Below, piece after piece: positions 36,826 through 45,445 of a stretch of DNA of 64,000 nt. How positions within the stretch are numbered: the stretch's first letter is position 1; the number at the start of each line of letters is the position of its first letter. A program made the translations under genes and the position numbers. The stretch covers positions 221,076-285,075 of the forward strand of contig CAWFGG010000007.1 of NCBI GenBank assembly GCA_963815325.1, in the 5' to 3' direction. The notes beneath the pieces are model-generated. The model saw nothing but the letters and a program-made list of their open reading frames with translations, did not search any database and was not told the DNA's origin. Origin of the DNA: JABDII01 sp963815325 (GTDB taxonomy: Bacteria; Gemmatimonadota; Gemmatimonadetes; Gemmatimonadales; GWC2-71-9).

Positions 36826-37296
36826 TTGCGATCGCTCGCCGTGATCCTGCCCCTCGCGCTGGTGGCAGCGATCGGCGTCAAGCGGCGTGCCCCCATTGTC
36901 GATCGGGTACCTCGGGTGCTCAACCAACCCAGCCTCAGCACGTGGACCGCCATCGCGGGCACCGAAGCGGAGTTGGTCGATCTGCACATCCACCTCCGCA
37001 TGCTCGCGTCCGACTCGCTGCGGTCGCGCCTCGGCGTCGAGCTCACACTCACCGAGGCACTCACGGAGCCGGACGTCGCGGTCTATTGGACAGCCCGTAC
37101 CGGCGCGGCACCCGAAACGCTGCCACGAGATGCGGTCTTCCTGGGCACCATCGGGAACACAGGCGCCCAGCGCCTGGAGCTACCGCCCCAAGCGGTGGCA
37201 ACCCAGGGCAGTCTCGTCCTTTATAGTGTGGCGCATGGCACGGTGGTCGGCGCGTTGGCCATCTCTGAACCCCGGTCGGGGCCATCCGATGAGTGA
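36826..37296 (+). CDS. Hypothetical membrane-anchored protein
   Basis: The 156-aa product starts with a hydrophobic segment (residues ~3-18) and then a soluble, probably periplasmic, domain with no recognised motif. TTG at 36826 is the only reasonable start: no ATG is available between the previous stop and the hydrophobic segment, and a GTG at 36841 would cut into it. Its end overlaps the Rieske gene by 8 bp, so the two are coupled. Function may relate to that redox protein. Confidence 0.58.
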   Translation: MRSLAVILPLALVAAIGVKRRAPIVDRVPRVLNQPSLSTWTAIAGTEAELVDLHIHLRMLASDSLRSRLGVELTLTEALTEPDVAVYWTARTGAAPETLPRDAVFLGTIGNTGAQRLELPPQAVATQGSLVLYSVAHGTVVGALAISEPRSGPSDE

Positions 37297-38329
37297 ACGC
37301 TACCGGGCGGTCGGGTGGACCCGCCACAAGCGGATCTACGACGCCATCGTCCTCGCCGGCGCCGTCACCGTGCTCGGCACCTTTGCCGCGGCCACCGTCA
37401 CGTTCCAGCCGGACGCCACTCCAGAGACCATCCTGATCCGCGGGCTCGGATTGGTGGCCATCGTGCTGCTGCACGTTATCCTCGTCATCGGGCCACTCAG
37501 CCGGCTCGACCCCCGGGTTCTTCCGCTGCTCTACAACCGCCGCCATCTCGGTGTCACGACATTCTCGTTTGCCCTCGCACACGGCCTGTTCGCCATCATC
37601 CAGTTCCATGCCCTGGGCGACGTCCACCCACTGGTGAGCGTCCTCACCGGCGACGGCGAGTACACCGCACTCACCCGCTTCCCGTTCCAACCGCTTGGCT
37701 TGGCGGCGCTCGGCATCTTATTCCTCTTGGCGGCGACGAGTCACGATTTTTGGCTGGCCAACCTGACGGCGCCGGTCTGGAAAGCCCTGCACATGCTGGT
37801 GTACGTGGCGTACGCGTTGGTGGTCGGCCACGTGGCGTTCGGAGCCCTGCAAGCCGAGGCCCAGCCGGTGCTCGCTGTGCTCCTCGGAGTCGGCATGGTT
37901 GGGGTGGTGGGGCTCCATCTGGCCGCCGCAGTGCGAGAGCGACGGGTCGATCGTGACATCAGGTCGATCACGTCCGATGGCTATGTCGATGTCTGCGCGG
38001 CAGGTGAGATTCCGGAGAATCGGGCGCGGGTGTTCGCAATTGGTGGCGAGCGGGTAGCGGTGTTCCGCTACGACGGCAAGATTTCCTGTGTCTCCAACGT
38101 GTGCCAGCACCAGAACGGGCCCCTCGGGGAGGGTAGAATCATCGACGGTTGCATCACCTGCCCCTGGCACGGATATCAGTACTATCCCGAGTCCGGCCAG
38201 TCGCCCCCGCCCTTCACGGAGCGGATTCCCACGTTCAACGTACGGGTGATCGGCCAACGCGTGCTTGTCGACCCTCAGCCCAGTCCGCCCGGAACTCCTG
38301 TCGTGCCGGCAACGTTCCCCAAATCATGA
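37289..38329 (+). CDS. Ferric reductase-like transmembrane protein fused to a Rieske [2Fe-2S] domain
   Basis: The 346-aa protein has about six transmembrane helices (residues ~15-215) with paired histidines in the second to fourth helices (for example LLHVILVIGPL, FALAHGLF, LHMLVYVAYALVVGHV), as expected for a heme-bearing ferric-reductase/YedZ-like core. A Rieske domain follows (~230-330) with ligands CQH near residue 273 and CPWH near residue 293, in the order C-x-H...C-x2-H. The combination suggests transmembrane electron transfer from heme to an Fe-S centre on one polypeptide. It overlaps genes on both sides (8 bp upstream, 4 bp downstream). Confidence 0.83.
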   Translation: MSERYRAVGWTRHKRIYDAIVLAGAVTVLGTFAAATVTFQPDATPETILIRGLGLVAIVLLHVILVIGPLSRLDPRVLPLLYNRRHLGVTTFSFALAHGLFAIIQFHALGDVHPLVSVLTGDGEYTALTRFPFQPLGLAALGILFLLAATSHDFWLANLTAPVWKALHMLVYVAYALVVGHVAFGALQAEAQPVLAVLLGVGMVGVVGLHLAAAVRERRVDRDIRSITSDGYVDVCAAGEIPENRARVFAIGGERVAVFRYDGKISCVSNVCQHQNGPLGEGRIIDGCITCPWHGYQYYPESGQSPPPFTERIPTFNVRVIGQRVLVDPQPSPPGTPVVPATFPKS

Positions 38330-39087
38330 CCCATTGTCCGCAGGATGAGTTCTATATCGGATACGCGGATCGCGCACCGGCCGGAATCGCTCGATTCGTC
38401 GGCCGCTGGACTGCATTCCTGGTGGTGATCGGGACGTGCGCCGCATTGCTCGTGGCGGCGAGCCAGCAGGGCTACGACGCTGCCACGTTCGAATTCGGTC
38501 AGACGCGTGCATTCCAGGGCATGATCGCGACGAGCCCCTACCCCGCGCTCCTCGTCGAGCGGCCCGGCAAATCGGTATCCCGCTATCACCTCGTTGCGCC
38601 GGGTAAGCACGGCGCCGACGCGCTCGTCCACGGCCTCGACGGCCGGCCCGCTGAACTCGAAGGCTCACTCATCTATCGCGACGATCAGACCATGATCGAG
38701 GTGGCCGCGGGGTCGGTCACGCCCGGCAGCCCTGCGGATAGCCCCGTTGGTTCGCGGCCCGAGCCGGACGTCCTCGGTACGGTGACCCTCCAGGGTGAGA
38801 TCGTCGACAGCAAGTGTTTCCTCGGCGTCATGAACCCGGCGACCTGGACGCCACATCGTGCCTGTGCCGTCCGCTGCGTGAGCGGCGGTGTCCCGCCGAT
38901 GTTGGTGGTGCGCGGTTCCGCCGGGGTCGTTGCCTACGTGTTGCTGGCCGACGCCCAGGGCCGGCCGTCGGGAAAGGCATTGCTCGACCTCATCGCCGAG
39001 CCGGTCGAGGTGACCGGGCGCCTCGAACGTCACGACGGCCAGCTCTTCTTGTTCGCCGACCGCTCTTCCTATCGGCGAATCTCATGA
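38326..39087 (+). CDS. Conserved membrane-anchored protein with Cys motif, partner of the Rieske gene
   Basis: The 253-aa product has one transmembrane helix (residues ~27-47) and an extracytoplasmic domain. A cysteine motif DSKCFLGVMNP...HRACAVRCVSGGVPP (~residues 164-192) is the only strongly conserved-looking part and could bind a metal or form a disulfide. I do not know a functional name for the family. ATGA overlaps link it to the Rieske gene before it and the acyltransferase after it. The context suggests a redox partner or a maturation factor. Confidence 0.65.
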   Translation: MTHCPQDEFYIGYADRAPAGIARFVGRWTAFLVVIGTCAALLVAASQQGYDAATFEFGQTRAFQGMIATSPYPALLVERPGKSVSRYHLVAPGKHGADALVHGLDGRPAELEGSLIYRDDQTMIEVAAGSVTPGSPADSPVGSRPEPDVLGTVTLQGEIVDSKCFLGVMNPATWTPHRACAVRCVSGGVPPMLVVRGSAGVVAYVLLADAQGRPSGKALLDLIAEPVEVTGRLERHDGQLFLFADRSSYRRIS

Positions 39088-39932
39088 CCGAGCCGCGAAT
39101 CCCCGCGCAATCCAGCCCGCACCGCCGTCAGGATCCGGCAGTGAGCATCGGTGTGGCCGGATACCCGGTGGCCAAGGTGTCGCTGCCGACCTCGGAGCAC
39201 ACCAGTGGCATGTACGCCCTCCGGTTTGCCCAATCGCCGGACGAACTGGAGGCCATACTCAAGCTGCGGTTCGAGGTGTTCAATCTCGAACTCGATGAAG
39301 GGTTTGCCGAATCGTACCACACGGGCAGGGATGAGGACGAGTTGGACGCACGGTTCCATCATCTGGCCATCACCCACAAGCCCACCGGCGCAATCGTAGG
39401 TACCTACCGCATGCAGACAGCGCAGATGGCTGCCGCCATGGGAGGCTTCTATTCGGCGGGAGAATTCGACCTCGGCGGCATCCCCACCGACATCCTCAAA
39501 GACGCCGTCGAGATCGGTCGCGCATGCGTTGCCAAGGCGCACCGCAACGGTCGAGTCCTCCAGCTCTTGTGGCGGGGGTTGGCGCAGTACCTCACGTGGA
39601 ATCACAAGCGGTATCTCTTCGGCTGCTGCTCCCTCACCACGCAGGACCGGGATCTCGGCCACCGGGTCTATCAGTTCCTGCTCGCGGAAGGGCACGGGCA
39701 TCGCGATTGTCGGGTGACGCCGCTCGACGGGCTCGAGTGCCCGCCCGATCCGGCCCGGGAAGGGCCGCGGCCGGAAGTGCACATCCCCGCATTATTCCAG
39801 AGCTATTTGAACCTGGGCGCGCGCGTTTGCGGCCCACCGGCCATCGACCGGCGCTTCCAGACCATCGATTACCTGGTGCTGCTCGACATCCAGGCCCTCG
39901 ACGAGCGGATCTACCGTGTCTTCTTCGGTTGA
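39084..39932 (+). CDS. OlsB-like GNAT N-acyltransferase (Acetyltransf_5 type)
   Basis: The 282-aa protein resembles the hemolysin-like/OlsB family, which acylates the alpha-amino group of ornithine or another amino acid from acyl-ACP, the first step of ornithine-lipid synthesis. Typical pieces are LRFEVFNLELDEGF (~residue 69), GTYRMQT (~residue 112), VEIGRACVAKAHRNG (~residue 140) and LFGCCSLTT (~residue 178). It overlaps by 17 bp the following PlsC-type gene, the usual OlsB-OlsA pairing. The acyl acceptor cannot be read from sequence. Start ATG at 39084 is coupled to the preceding stop. Confidence 0.8.
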   Translation: MTEPRIPAQSSPHRRQDPAVSIGVAGYPVAKVSLPTSEHTSGMYALRFAQSPDELEAILKLRFEVFNLELDEGFAESYHTGRDEDELDARFHHLAITHKPTGAIVGTYRMQTAQMAAAMGGFYSAGEFDLGGIPTDILKDAVEIGRACVAKAHRNGRVLQLLWRGLAQYLTWNHKRYLFGCCSLTTQDRDLGHRVYQFLLAEGHGHRDCRVTPLDGLECPPDPAREGPRPEVHIPALFQSYLNLGARVCGPPAIDRRFQTIDYLVLLDIQALDERIYRVFFG

Positions 39933-40748
39933 GACCAGGGCTGGTGTCGTGGCCGTGCACGGGGGACGGATTCGCCAGGTGGCCCGCCTGGCAGGCATCG
40001 CGGGATGGACCGCGTTCTCGTTCCTTCTGTGGAGCGGGGGCACGCTCGTGTTGTTGCCGGCGGTGGATGCACGCGGCGCTGGCGGCTGGCCTCGTTTCGC
40101 CGGTGGGCCGGCGGGGTTGCGCATCTCCTCGGAATGCGCCGTGTGGTCGAGGGAGCGCCTCCGGCCGACGCGCCATTCATCCTGGTTACCAACCATGTAT
40201 CCTACGTAGACATTATCCTCCTGGCGAGCGTCGTTCCCGGTGTGTTCGTGGCCAAAGGCGAGATCCGTTCGTGGCCCATGTGGGGCATCTTCGCTGGTGC
40301 CATGCGGACCATCTTCGTCGATCGCGAACGCCGCCGGGATGCGCTCCGGGTGTCGGATCAAATCCAGGAGGCGCTGGCCCGGGGTGACGGAGTAATCCTG
40401 TTCCCGGAGGGCACCAGCACCGACGGCCGGCAGGTACGGCCGCTCAAGCCGGCCCTCTTGGAGGTGGCTGCCCGTCACGGCCACCCGGTACACTACGCGC
40501 GCCTGGCGTACCAAACGCCGCCGGATGCGCCACCCGCGCACCTGGCCGTATGTTGGTGGGGTGACATGGAGTTTGGATCGCACTTTGTCGAGTTGTGCCG
40601 GCTTCCCGGTTTCCAGGCAACCGTCACGTTCGGTGAACAGCCGATCGTGGCACGGGATCGGAAGGCGTTAGCTCAGAAGCTCTATCGCGCGCTCACACAG
40701 CATGTCGTGCCCGCGATGAGCGAGGAGTCGCAATGGCAGCACGCATAG
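39916..40748 (+). CDS. PlsC-like (OlsA-type) acyltransferase (frameshifted)
   Basis: GTG at 39916 opens a frame with a hydrophobic N-terminus (FSFLLWSGGTLVLLP). Around 40060-40070 the coding frame changes, continuing with RRWRLASFRRWAGGVAHLLG. The catalytic motif NHVSYVD (HxxxxD) and FPEGTSTDG are intact, so this is a PlsC-family acyltransferase that would esterify a hydroxyl, for example of the N-acylated amino acid made by the neighbouring OlsB-like protein. A single indel explains the break. It overlaps genes on both sides (17 bp and 16 bp). Confidence 0.8.
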
Positions 40749-41258
40749 CACCCATCCACGACAACGTCGAGATCGTGCGGCAGGGCATCGCCGCGTTGGG
40801 ACGGCTGGAGGACGAGTTGTACGCGCGCCCTGCCTTCCCGGACGGGACCGGATCGATCGGCTCGCACTTCCGCCACATCCTGGATCATTACCAGGCGTTC
40901 TTCTCCGGACTCGAGTCGGGCCGGATCGACTACGACGCCCGGGAACGTGACCCGGACACCGAAACGAACCGTGCGACGGCGCGGGCGCGGGCGGAGGCGA
41001 CGGTTCGCGAACTGACTGAGAGTTTCTCCCAACCGGCTGGAGCGGACGATCGCGGTCAACACCCGCACCACGAGCCAGGCTCACCAGCCGCCGGAATGGA
41101 CGCCCAGCACCGTCCGGCGCGAACTGGCCTTTCTGCTGAGCCACACGGTGCACCACTATGCCCTGATCAACCTGCTGGCCCGGGCGGGTGGGATCGAATT
41201 GCCTGCGAATTTCGGTGTCGCCCCATCCACCCTGGTCCACCGCCAGCTCACCACGTAG
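40733..41258 (+). CDS. DinB-like four-helix metal-binding protein (frameshifted)
   Basis: The product starts MAARIAPIHDNVEIVRQG and has metal-ligand histidines in GSHFRHILDHYQAF (~residue 42) and, after a frame change near 41032, in SHTVHHYALI (~residue 143), the layout of DinB/YfiT-like proteins that bind one divalent metal with three His. This superfamily includes thiol-dependent S-transferases. Joining the two frames gives a ~174-aa protein that stops at 41256-41258. Its start overlaps the PlsC-like gene by 16 bp and its stop shares bases with the NRDE start. Confidence 0.75.
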
Positions 41259-41999
41259 TGTGCACGCTGTCGTGGCTCCTTCGGGAGGATGGCTACTCCG
41301 TCTGGTTCAACCGGGACGAGCGCGTCACACGGAAGCCGGCCTTCTCGCCCCGGCGGCATGAGCGCTCGGGTGTATCGTTTGTGGCACCGACCGATGCTGA
41401 GGCCGGCGGTACCTGGATCGGCGTCAATGCGTTCGGCGTCACCGTGTGCCTGGCCAACCGCTACGGCTCGACGATCCGGCCATCACCCTCGGACCGGGTG
41501 AGCCGTGGATTGTTGGTCTTATCAGTGCTCAATCTGCCGACCCAACAGGCCGCCAGATCGGCCGTGGAATGCGTCGACCTCACCCGCTACGAACCGTTCA
41601 CCCTCGGGATCTTCGAGACCGAGTCGCCCCCACTCATGCTGGCATGGGATGGGGAGACCCTCGCCCATGCGACTTCTCCCAAGGCGGGACTGCTCCTGAC
41701 CAGCTCGGCCGTGGACCAGGAACGTGTGGTCGCGTCGCGAGTTGGCCGTTCAGGCACGCGCCCTGGTGGAGGAACCATTGAGCGCCGCACTCCTCGAGCG
41801 CCTGCATGCGAGCCACGAGCCCGAGCGGTCGAGTGTCTCCATCTGCATGCACCGGCCCGACGCCGCGACGCAGAGCCTGAGCCGGATCGATGTCGGTCCC
41901 GACACGATTCGCTTTCGCTACACGCCCGGACCGCCGTGCACCGCGCTCGCCGAGCGTCCGTTGACCCTGGGCCGGGTCGCACCTTCCCCGACGTCATAG
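41258..41999 (+). CDS. NRDE family (TANGO2-like) protein (frameshifted)
   Basis: The start GTG-TGC places Cys at position 2, the usual N-terminal residue of NRDE proteins, and the family motif NRDE is at ~residues 20-23 (WFNRDERVT). GTWIGVNAFGVTVCLANRY follows. Near 41730 the frame shifts to one continuing RRELAVQARALVEEPLS and ending SPTS at 41999. NRDE proteins are related to N-terminal-nucleophile hydrolases; the eukaryotic homologue TANGO2 is tied to lipid and heme handling, so its place in a lipid-gene operon fits. Total ~245 aa. Confidence 0.78.
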
Positions 42000-42006
42000 C
42001 CGACTA

Positions 42007-44648
42007 GTGAGCACGGCGACCTCCAGCGCCGGCTCCGCGGCGGCGCCCGCGGAGCACGGCAACTCACGGCGCTTTCGCTGGGGTCCCTGGCTCCTTGGAG
42101 CATACGTCCTGCTCCTGGCGGCCTCCCATGCCGTACGCCTGGCGAATCCCGTCGATGAAGTCCCGTGGCATGGGCTTCCGTATCTGTACGTCAACACCGT
42201 CGATGGCGAGCAAACCCTGACCGATCCGATCCGGATGGCCTACCGCGACGTTCCCGCGCGCGACGGGTCCCAGGCCTTAGCCACCGATCCTGCTGTTGCA
42301 CGGCAGTCCGGGCGACAGCCGCTCGGTACGCCGGCTCGCGGAACTTCTCGACGACAAGCACCGAGTCCTTGCGCCCGACCTTCCAGGATTCGGCGGATCG
42401 AATCTCTGGATTCCTGACTACTCGATTCTTGCCCACGCCCGCTATGTGCTCCAGTTCCTCGACTCGCTCGGCGTGGGCCAGGTCCACGTCGTCGGGTTCA
42501 GCATGGGAGGCGGGGTTGGACTCGAGCTGGGCCGCCTCGCGCCCGGCCGGGTTCGCTCGCTCACGCTGTTGTCGTCGATTGGTGTCCAGGAACTCGAGCT
42601 CCTGGGCGACTACACCCTGAACCGCGCCGTGCACGCATTGCAGCTCGGCGTCATCAGCTTGGTGCAAGAGGGTACTCCACACTTCGGGCGGCTCGACCGG
42701 GTAGGGCTGAACACGGCGTACGCGCGCAACTTCTACGACACCGACCAGCGTCCCCTGCGCCGGCTCCTCGAGCAGCTGCAGGAACCGGTGCTGATCATTC
42801 ACGGCGACGAAGACGTGTTGGTACCGGCGGCCGCGGCGCGCGAACACCATCGCATCGTGCCGCAATCCCAACTCGCCATGATCCGGAGCGATCACTTCAT
42901 GACCTTCATGCAGCCGGAGGTGGTGGCGGGTCCCATCCGGGAATTCGTGGCCAGTGTAGACAATGGAACGGCCATCACTCGCGCGACGGCCAATCCTGAG
43001 CGCATCCGCGAAGCAGCCAGGCCGTTCGACCCGCGCTCGGTGCCCGGGGCGCAGGGATTCTCGCTCTTGGTCGTGCTGTTTCTCTTGGCCTGTGCCACCA
43101 TGGCCAGTGAAGACCTGACCGGCATCGGGGCGGGGCTCCTCGTGGCCCGCGGCAGCGTTGCCTTCCTGCCGGCCACGCTGGCCGTGATGGCGGGCATCTT
43201 CCTCGGCGACCTCGGGATCTACTTCGGCGGCCGGTTCTTGGGCCGCCCGGCGTTGGGCCACGCGCCGCTCAAGTGGGTCGTCAAGCCGGCCACCATCGAG
43301 CGGAGCCGCCGCTGGTTCGAGCGCCGCGGGGCGGCGATCATCTTCCTGAGCCGGTTCACCCCGGGCACGCGGGTGGTCACCTACGTCGCGGCCGGCGTCC
43401 TCCGGATGCGGTTCCTCGTGTTCGCCGCCTGGCTGTTCCTGGCCGTTGCGCTCTGGGTGCCGCTCCTGGTCGGCGCCAGTGCCGTCTTCGGTATCGAAGC
43501 CCCCAAGATCCTCGAACCCCTGCCCGGCCCCACATGGCCCTGGGTCCTGGGCTTCGCCGTCCTCTTGTTCGTCGCCATCCGCGTCGGCATGCGGACTCCT
43601 CACCCATCGCGGCCGGCGGCGGCTGGTGGGCACATGGCGCCGGATCACTCGCTGGGAGTTCTGGCCCCCTTGGCTGTTCTACCTGCCGGCTCTGGCCTAC
43701 GTCATCTGGCTCGGCATCCGGCATCGCTCGCTCACGCTGTTCACCGCCGCCAACCCGGCGCTGCCCGACGGCGGTGTGGTGGGCGAATCGAAGATCGAGA
43801 TCCAACGCGGGCTGGCTCACGCGGGACTCATGCTGCCCAAGACGGAGTTCCTGCCTCGTGCCACGCCACTCGAGGAGCGGGTAGTGACGGCGCGGGAGTT
43901 CCTGCGCCGAGAGGGTCTCGAGTACCCGGTGCTGATGAAGCCCGACGTGGGGGAGCGGGGCGACGGGGTCGAGGTGATTCGAAGCGACGCCGAGCTCGAG
44001 GAATATCTGGCAGGAGCCAAGCGGGACGTCCTGCTGCAGGAGTATGTGACGGGCGAGGAGTACGGGGTCTTCTATTATCGTGAGCCCGACCAGGAGCGCG
44101 GGCAGATCTTCGCCATCACCGAGAAGCGGCTCCAGTCGGTGACAGGCGACGGGGTGCGCACCCTCGAGGAGCTGATCCTGGACGATGAGCAGGCCGTGTG
44201 CCAGGCCCGCCTGTTCCTGCGGCGTCACGAGGCGCGGCTCGATGATGTCCCGGCGGCCGGCCAAGTGGTATCACTGGGCGACCTGGGCAATCACTGCCAA
44301 GGGGCCCGGTTCTCGGACGGCACGGCGCTCGCCACAACCGAACTGCTGGACGTGATCGATACGGTGAGCCGCGGCTACGAGGGATTCTACGTGGGCCGCT
44401 ACGACGTCCGGGTGCCCTCGCTCGAGGACTTCCAGGCGGGCCGGAACCTGAAGATCATCGAGCTGAACGGCGTCACCTCCGAGGCCACCAACATCTACGA
44501 TCCGAAGAACAGCCTCCGCCGGGCCTATGGCACCCTGTTCGAGCAATGGCGGATCATCTTCCGGATCGCGGCGGCAAACCGCCGGGAAGGCGTCCGTCCC
44601 ACCCCGCTCCATCGTCTCCTGGGCCGCATTTTCCGCCACTATTTCTAG
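42007..44648 (+). CDS. Tripartite fusion: alpha/beta hydrolase - VTT/DedA - ATP-grasp (two frameshifts)
   Basis: Three domains appear in one gene-length stretch of ~880 codons. First, a signal-anchor helix (~residues 26-43) and an alpha/beta hydrolase with LLLHGSPGDS, nucleophile GFSMGGGVG (Ser in GFSMG), an Asp in HGDEDVLVP and His in RSDHFMTF. Second, a DedA/VTT-type membrane domain with FLGDLGIYFGGRFLG and SRFTPGTRVVTYVAAGVLRM. Third, a further membrane piece (WEFWPPWLFYLPALAYVIW) and an ATP-grasp domain with PVLMKPDVGERGDGV, LLQEYVTGEEYGVFYYR and IIELNGVTSEATNIYDP. Frame breaks near 42285 and 43610 look like single indels, because no stop or start lies at either joint. VTT proteins include lipid flippases. 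Confidence 0.72.
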
Positions 44649-44754
44649 CTGATGGCGCGGGGTTCCCCCGCCCCGTCCGTCCAGTATATTTCCCCTCCCC
44701 TGAGCCGGGAGCCGGGTCAGCATCCGGGCCCGACCCGGCGTATGTTTCAGGTAA

Positions 44755-44828
44755 GCGCCCTTAGCTCAACTGGATAGAGCGTCTGACTACGGATCAGGAG
44801 GCTGGGGGTTCGAATCCTCCAGGGCGCG
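44755..44828 (+). tRNA. tRNA-Arg(ACG)
   Basis: Acceptor GCGCCCT pairs with AGGGCGC. The anticodon loop is CTACGGA, anticodon ACG, expected to be edited to ICG. T-loop TTCGAAT. CCA is not encoded. Confidence 0.94.
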
Positions 44829-44875
44829 TGGCGGATCGGCGGCTGGGCGGATCGGCGGTTCGACGGAAGTGAGTA

Positions 44876-44935
44876 GTGATGTGGTGAGTAGTCTAGTAGT
44901 GAGGGAGTAGGGAGTGGGGAGTAGGGAGTGGGAAA
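44876..44935. repeat. GTAGGGA-type degenerate repeat
   Basis: The spacer after tRNA-Arg(ACG) contains runs of GAGTAG, GTAGGGA and GAGTGGG like those at 738-806 and 59520-59620. Confidence 0.7.
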
Positions 44936-44950
44936 CGGGCGGCGGTCCGG

Positions 44951-44998
44951 CGGTTCGGCGGTTGGCAAAGACCGGAGTGGCCGAACCGCCCAACCGCT
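44951..44998. repeat. Hairpin repeat, copy A (between tRNA genes)
   Basis: The sequence reads GGTTCGGCGGTT at its left end and CCGAACCGCCCAACC at its right end, with a ~20-nt centre, so it can fold as a hairpin. A second copy lies at 45171-45222, before tRNA-Arg(CCG). Confidence 0.7.
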
Positions 44999-45018
44999 CA
45001 GCCGCCGAGCAGGCAGCT

Positions 45019-45040
45019 GATAGCCGATAGCCGATAGCCG
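45019..45040. repeat. Three tandem GATAGCC units
   Basis: GATAGCC is repeated three times just upstream of tRNA-Pro. A two-unit version occurs at 59657-59673 next to the third GTAGGGA block. Confidence 0.75.
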
Positions 45041-45046
45041 TTGTTT

Positions 45047-45120
45047 CGGGGCGTAGCGCAGCCCGGTAGCGCGCCTGCTTCGGGAGCAGGAGGTCCCGGG
45101 TTCAAATCCCGGCGCCCCGA
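45047..45120 (+). tRNA. tRNA-Pro(CGG)
   Basis: Acceptor CGGGGCG pairs with CGCCCCG. The anticodon stem CCTGC/GCAGG carries loop TTCGGGA, anticodon CGG. D-arm GCGCAGCCCGGTAGCGC is typical of tRNA-Pro. CCA is not encoded. Confidence 0.94.
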
Positions 45121-45170
45121 CTGTGAGACAGGAAGCAAGGAGAGATTAGAAGTAGCGACTCGGCGGTTCG

Positions 45171-45222
45171 AGGGTTCGGCGGTTCGCAAGTGAGCGGAGC
45201 GGCCGAACCGCCCAACCGCCGA
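45171..45222. repeat. Hairpin repeat, copy B (between tRNA genes)
   Basis: GGTTCGGCGGTTCG and CGAACCGCCCAACC enclose a GC-rich centre with GAGCGGAGCGG. The arms and part of the centre match copy A at 44951-44998. Confidence 0.7.
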
Positions 45223-45235
45223 TCCGCCGATGTTT

Positions 45236-45309
45236 GGGCCCGTAGCTCAGTTGGATAGAGCGCTTGCCTCCGGAGCAAGAGGTCGCGCGTTCGAGTCGCG
45301 CCGGGCCCG
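45236..45309 (+). tRNA. tRNA-Arg(CCG)
   Basis: Acceptor GGGCCCG pairs with CGGGCCC. The anticodon loop is CTCCGGA, anticodon CCG. T-arm GCGCG-TTCGAGT-CGCGC. The 3' half of this gene reappears three times downstream (51957, 54576 and 56259), each time interrupted inside the T-loop, so this gene probably marks an integration hot spot. Confidence 0.95.
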
Positions 45310-45322
45310 TTGGTGTACCCGA

Positions 45323-45354
45323 ACCTCACGCAGAGACACCCCTCCGCGTGAGGT
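45323..45354. terminator. Hairpin after tRNA-Arg(CCG)
   Basis: A 9-bp perfect stem (ACCTCACGC and complement) with a 14-nt loop follows the last tRNA. It lacks a T tract, so terminator function is possible but unproven. Confidence 0.45.
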
Positions 45355-45445
45355 GTTCCATTGACGCCCCTCCTCCCGCACCTCGTAGGCTGCATCACAG
45401 AGGCATTCTATCTACCTACCCCGCGGGCGCTCTCCGTGATCGGGC

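Noticed and set aside
42191..43648. 485-codon minus-strand open frame opposite the hydrolase/VTT gene
   Set aside because: Composition is Arg/Gly/Asp-rich without motifs, and the plus strand has clear domains.
45102..45398. Minus-strand open frame over tRNA-Pro/tRNA-Arg with RTRDLLLRRQALYPTELRA
   Set aside because: This is the well-known spurious antisense translation of a tRNA gene.
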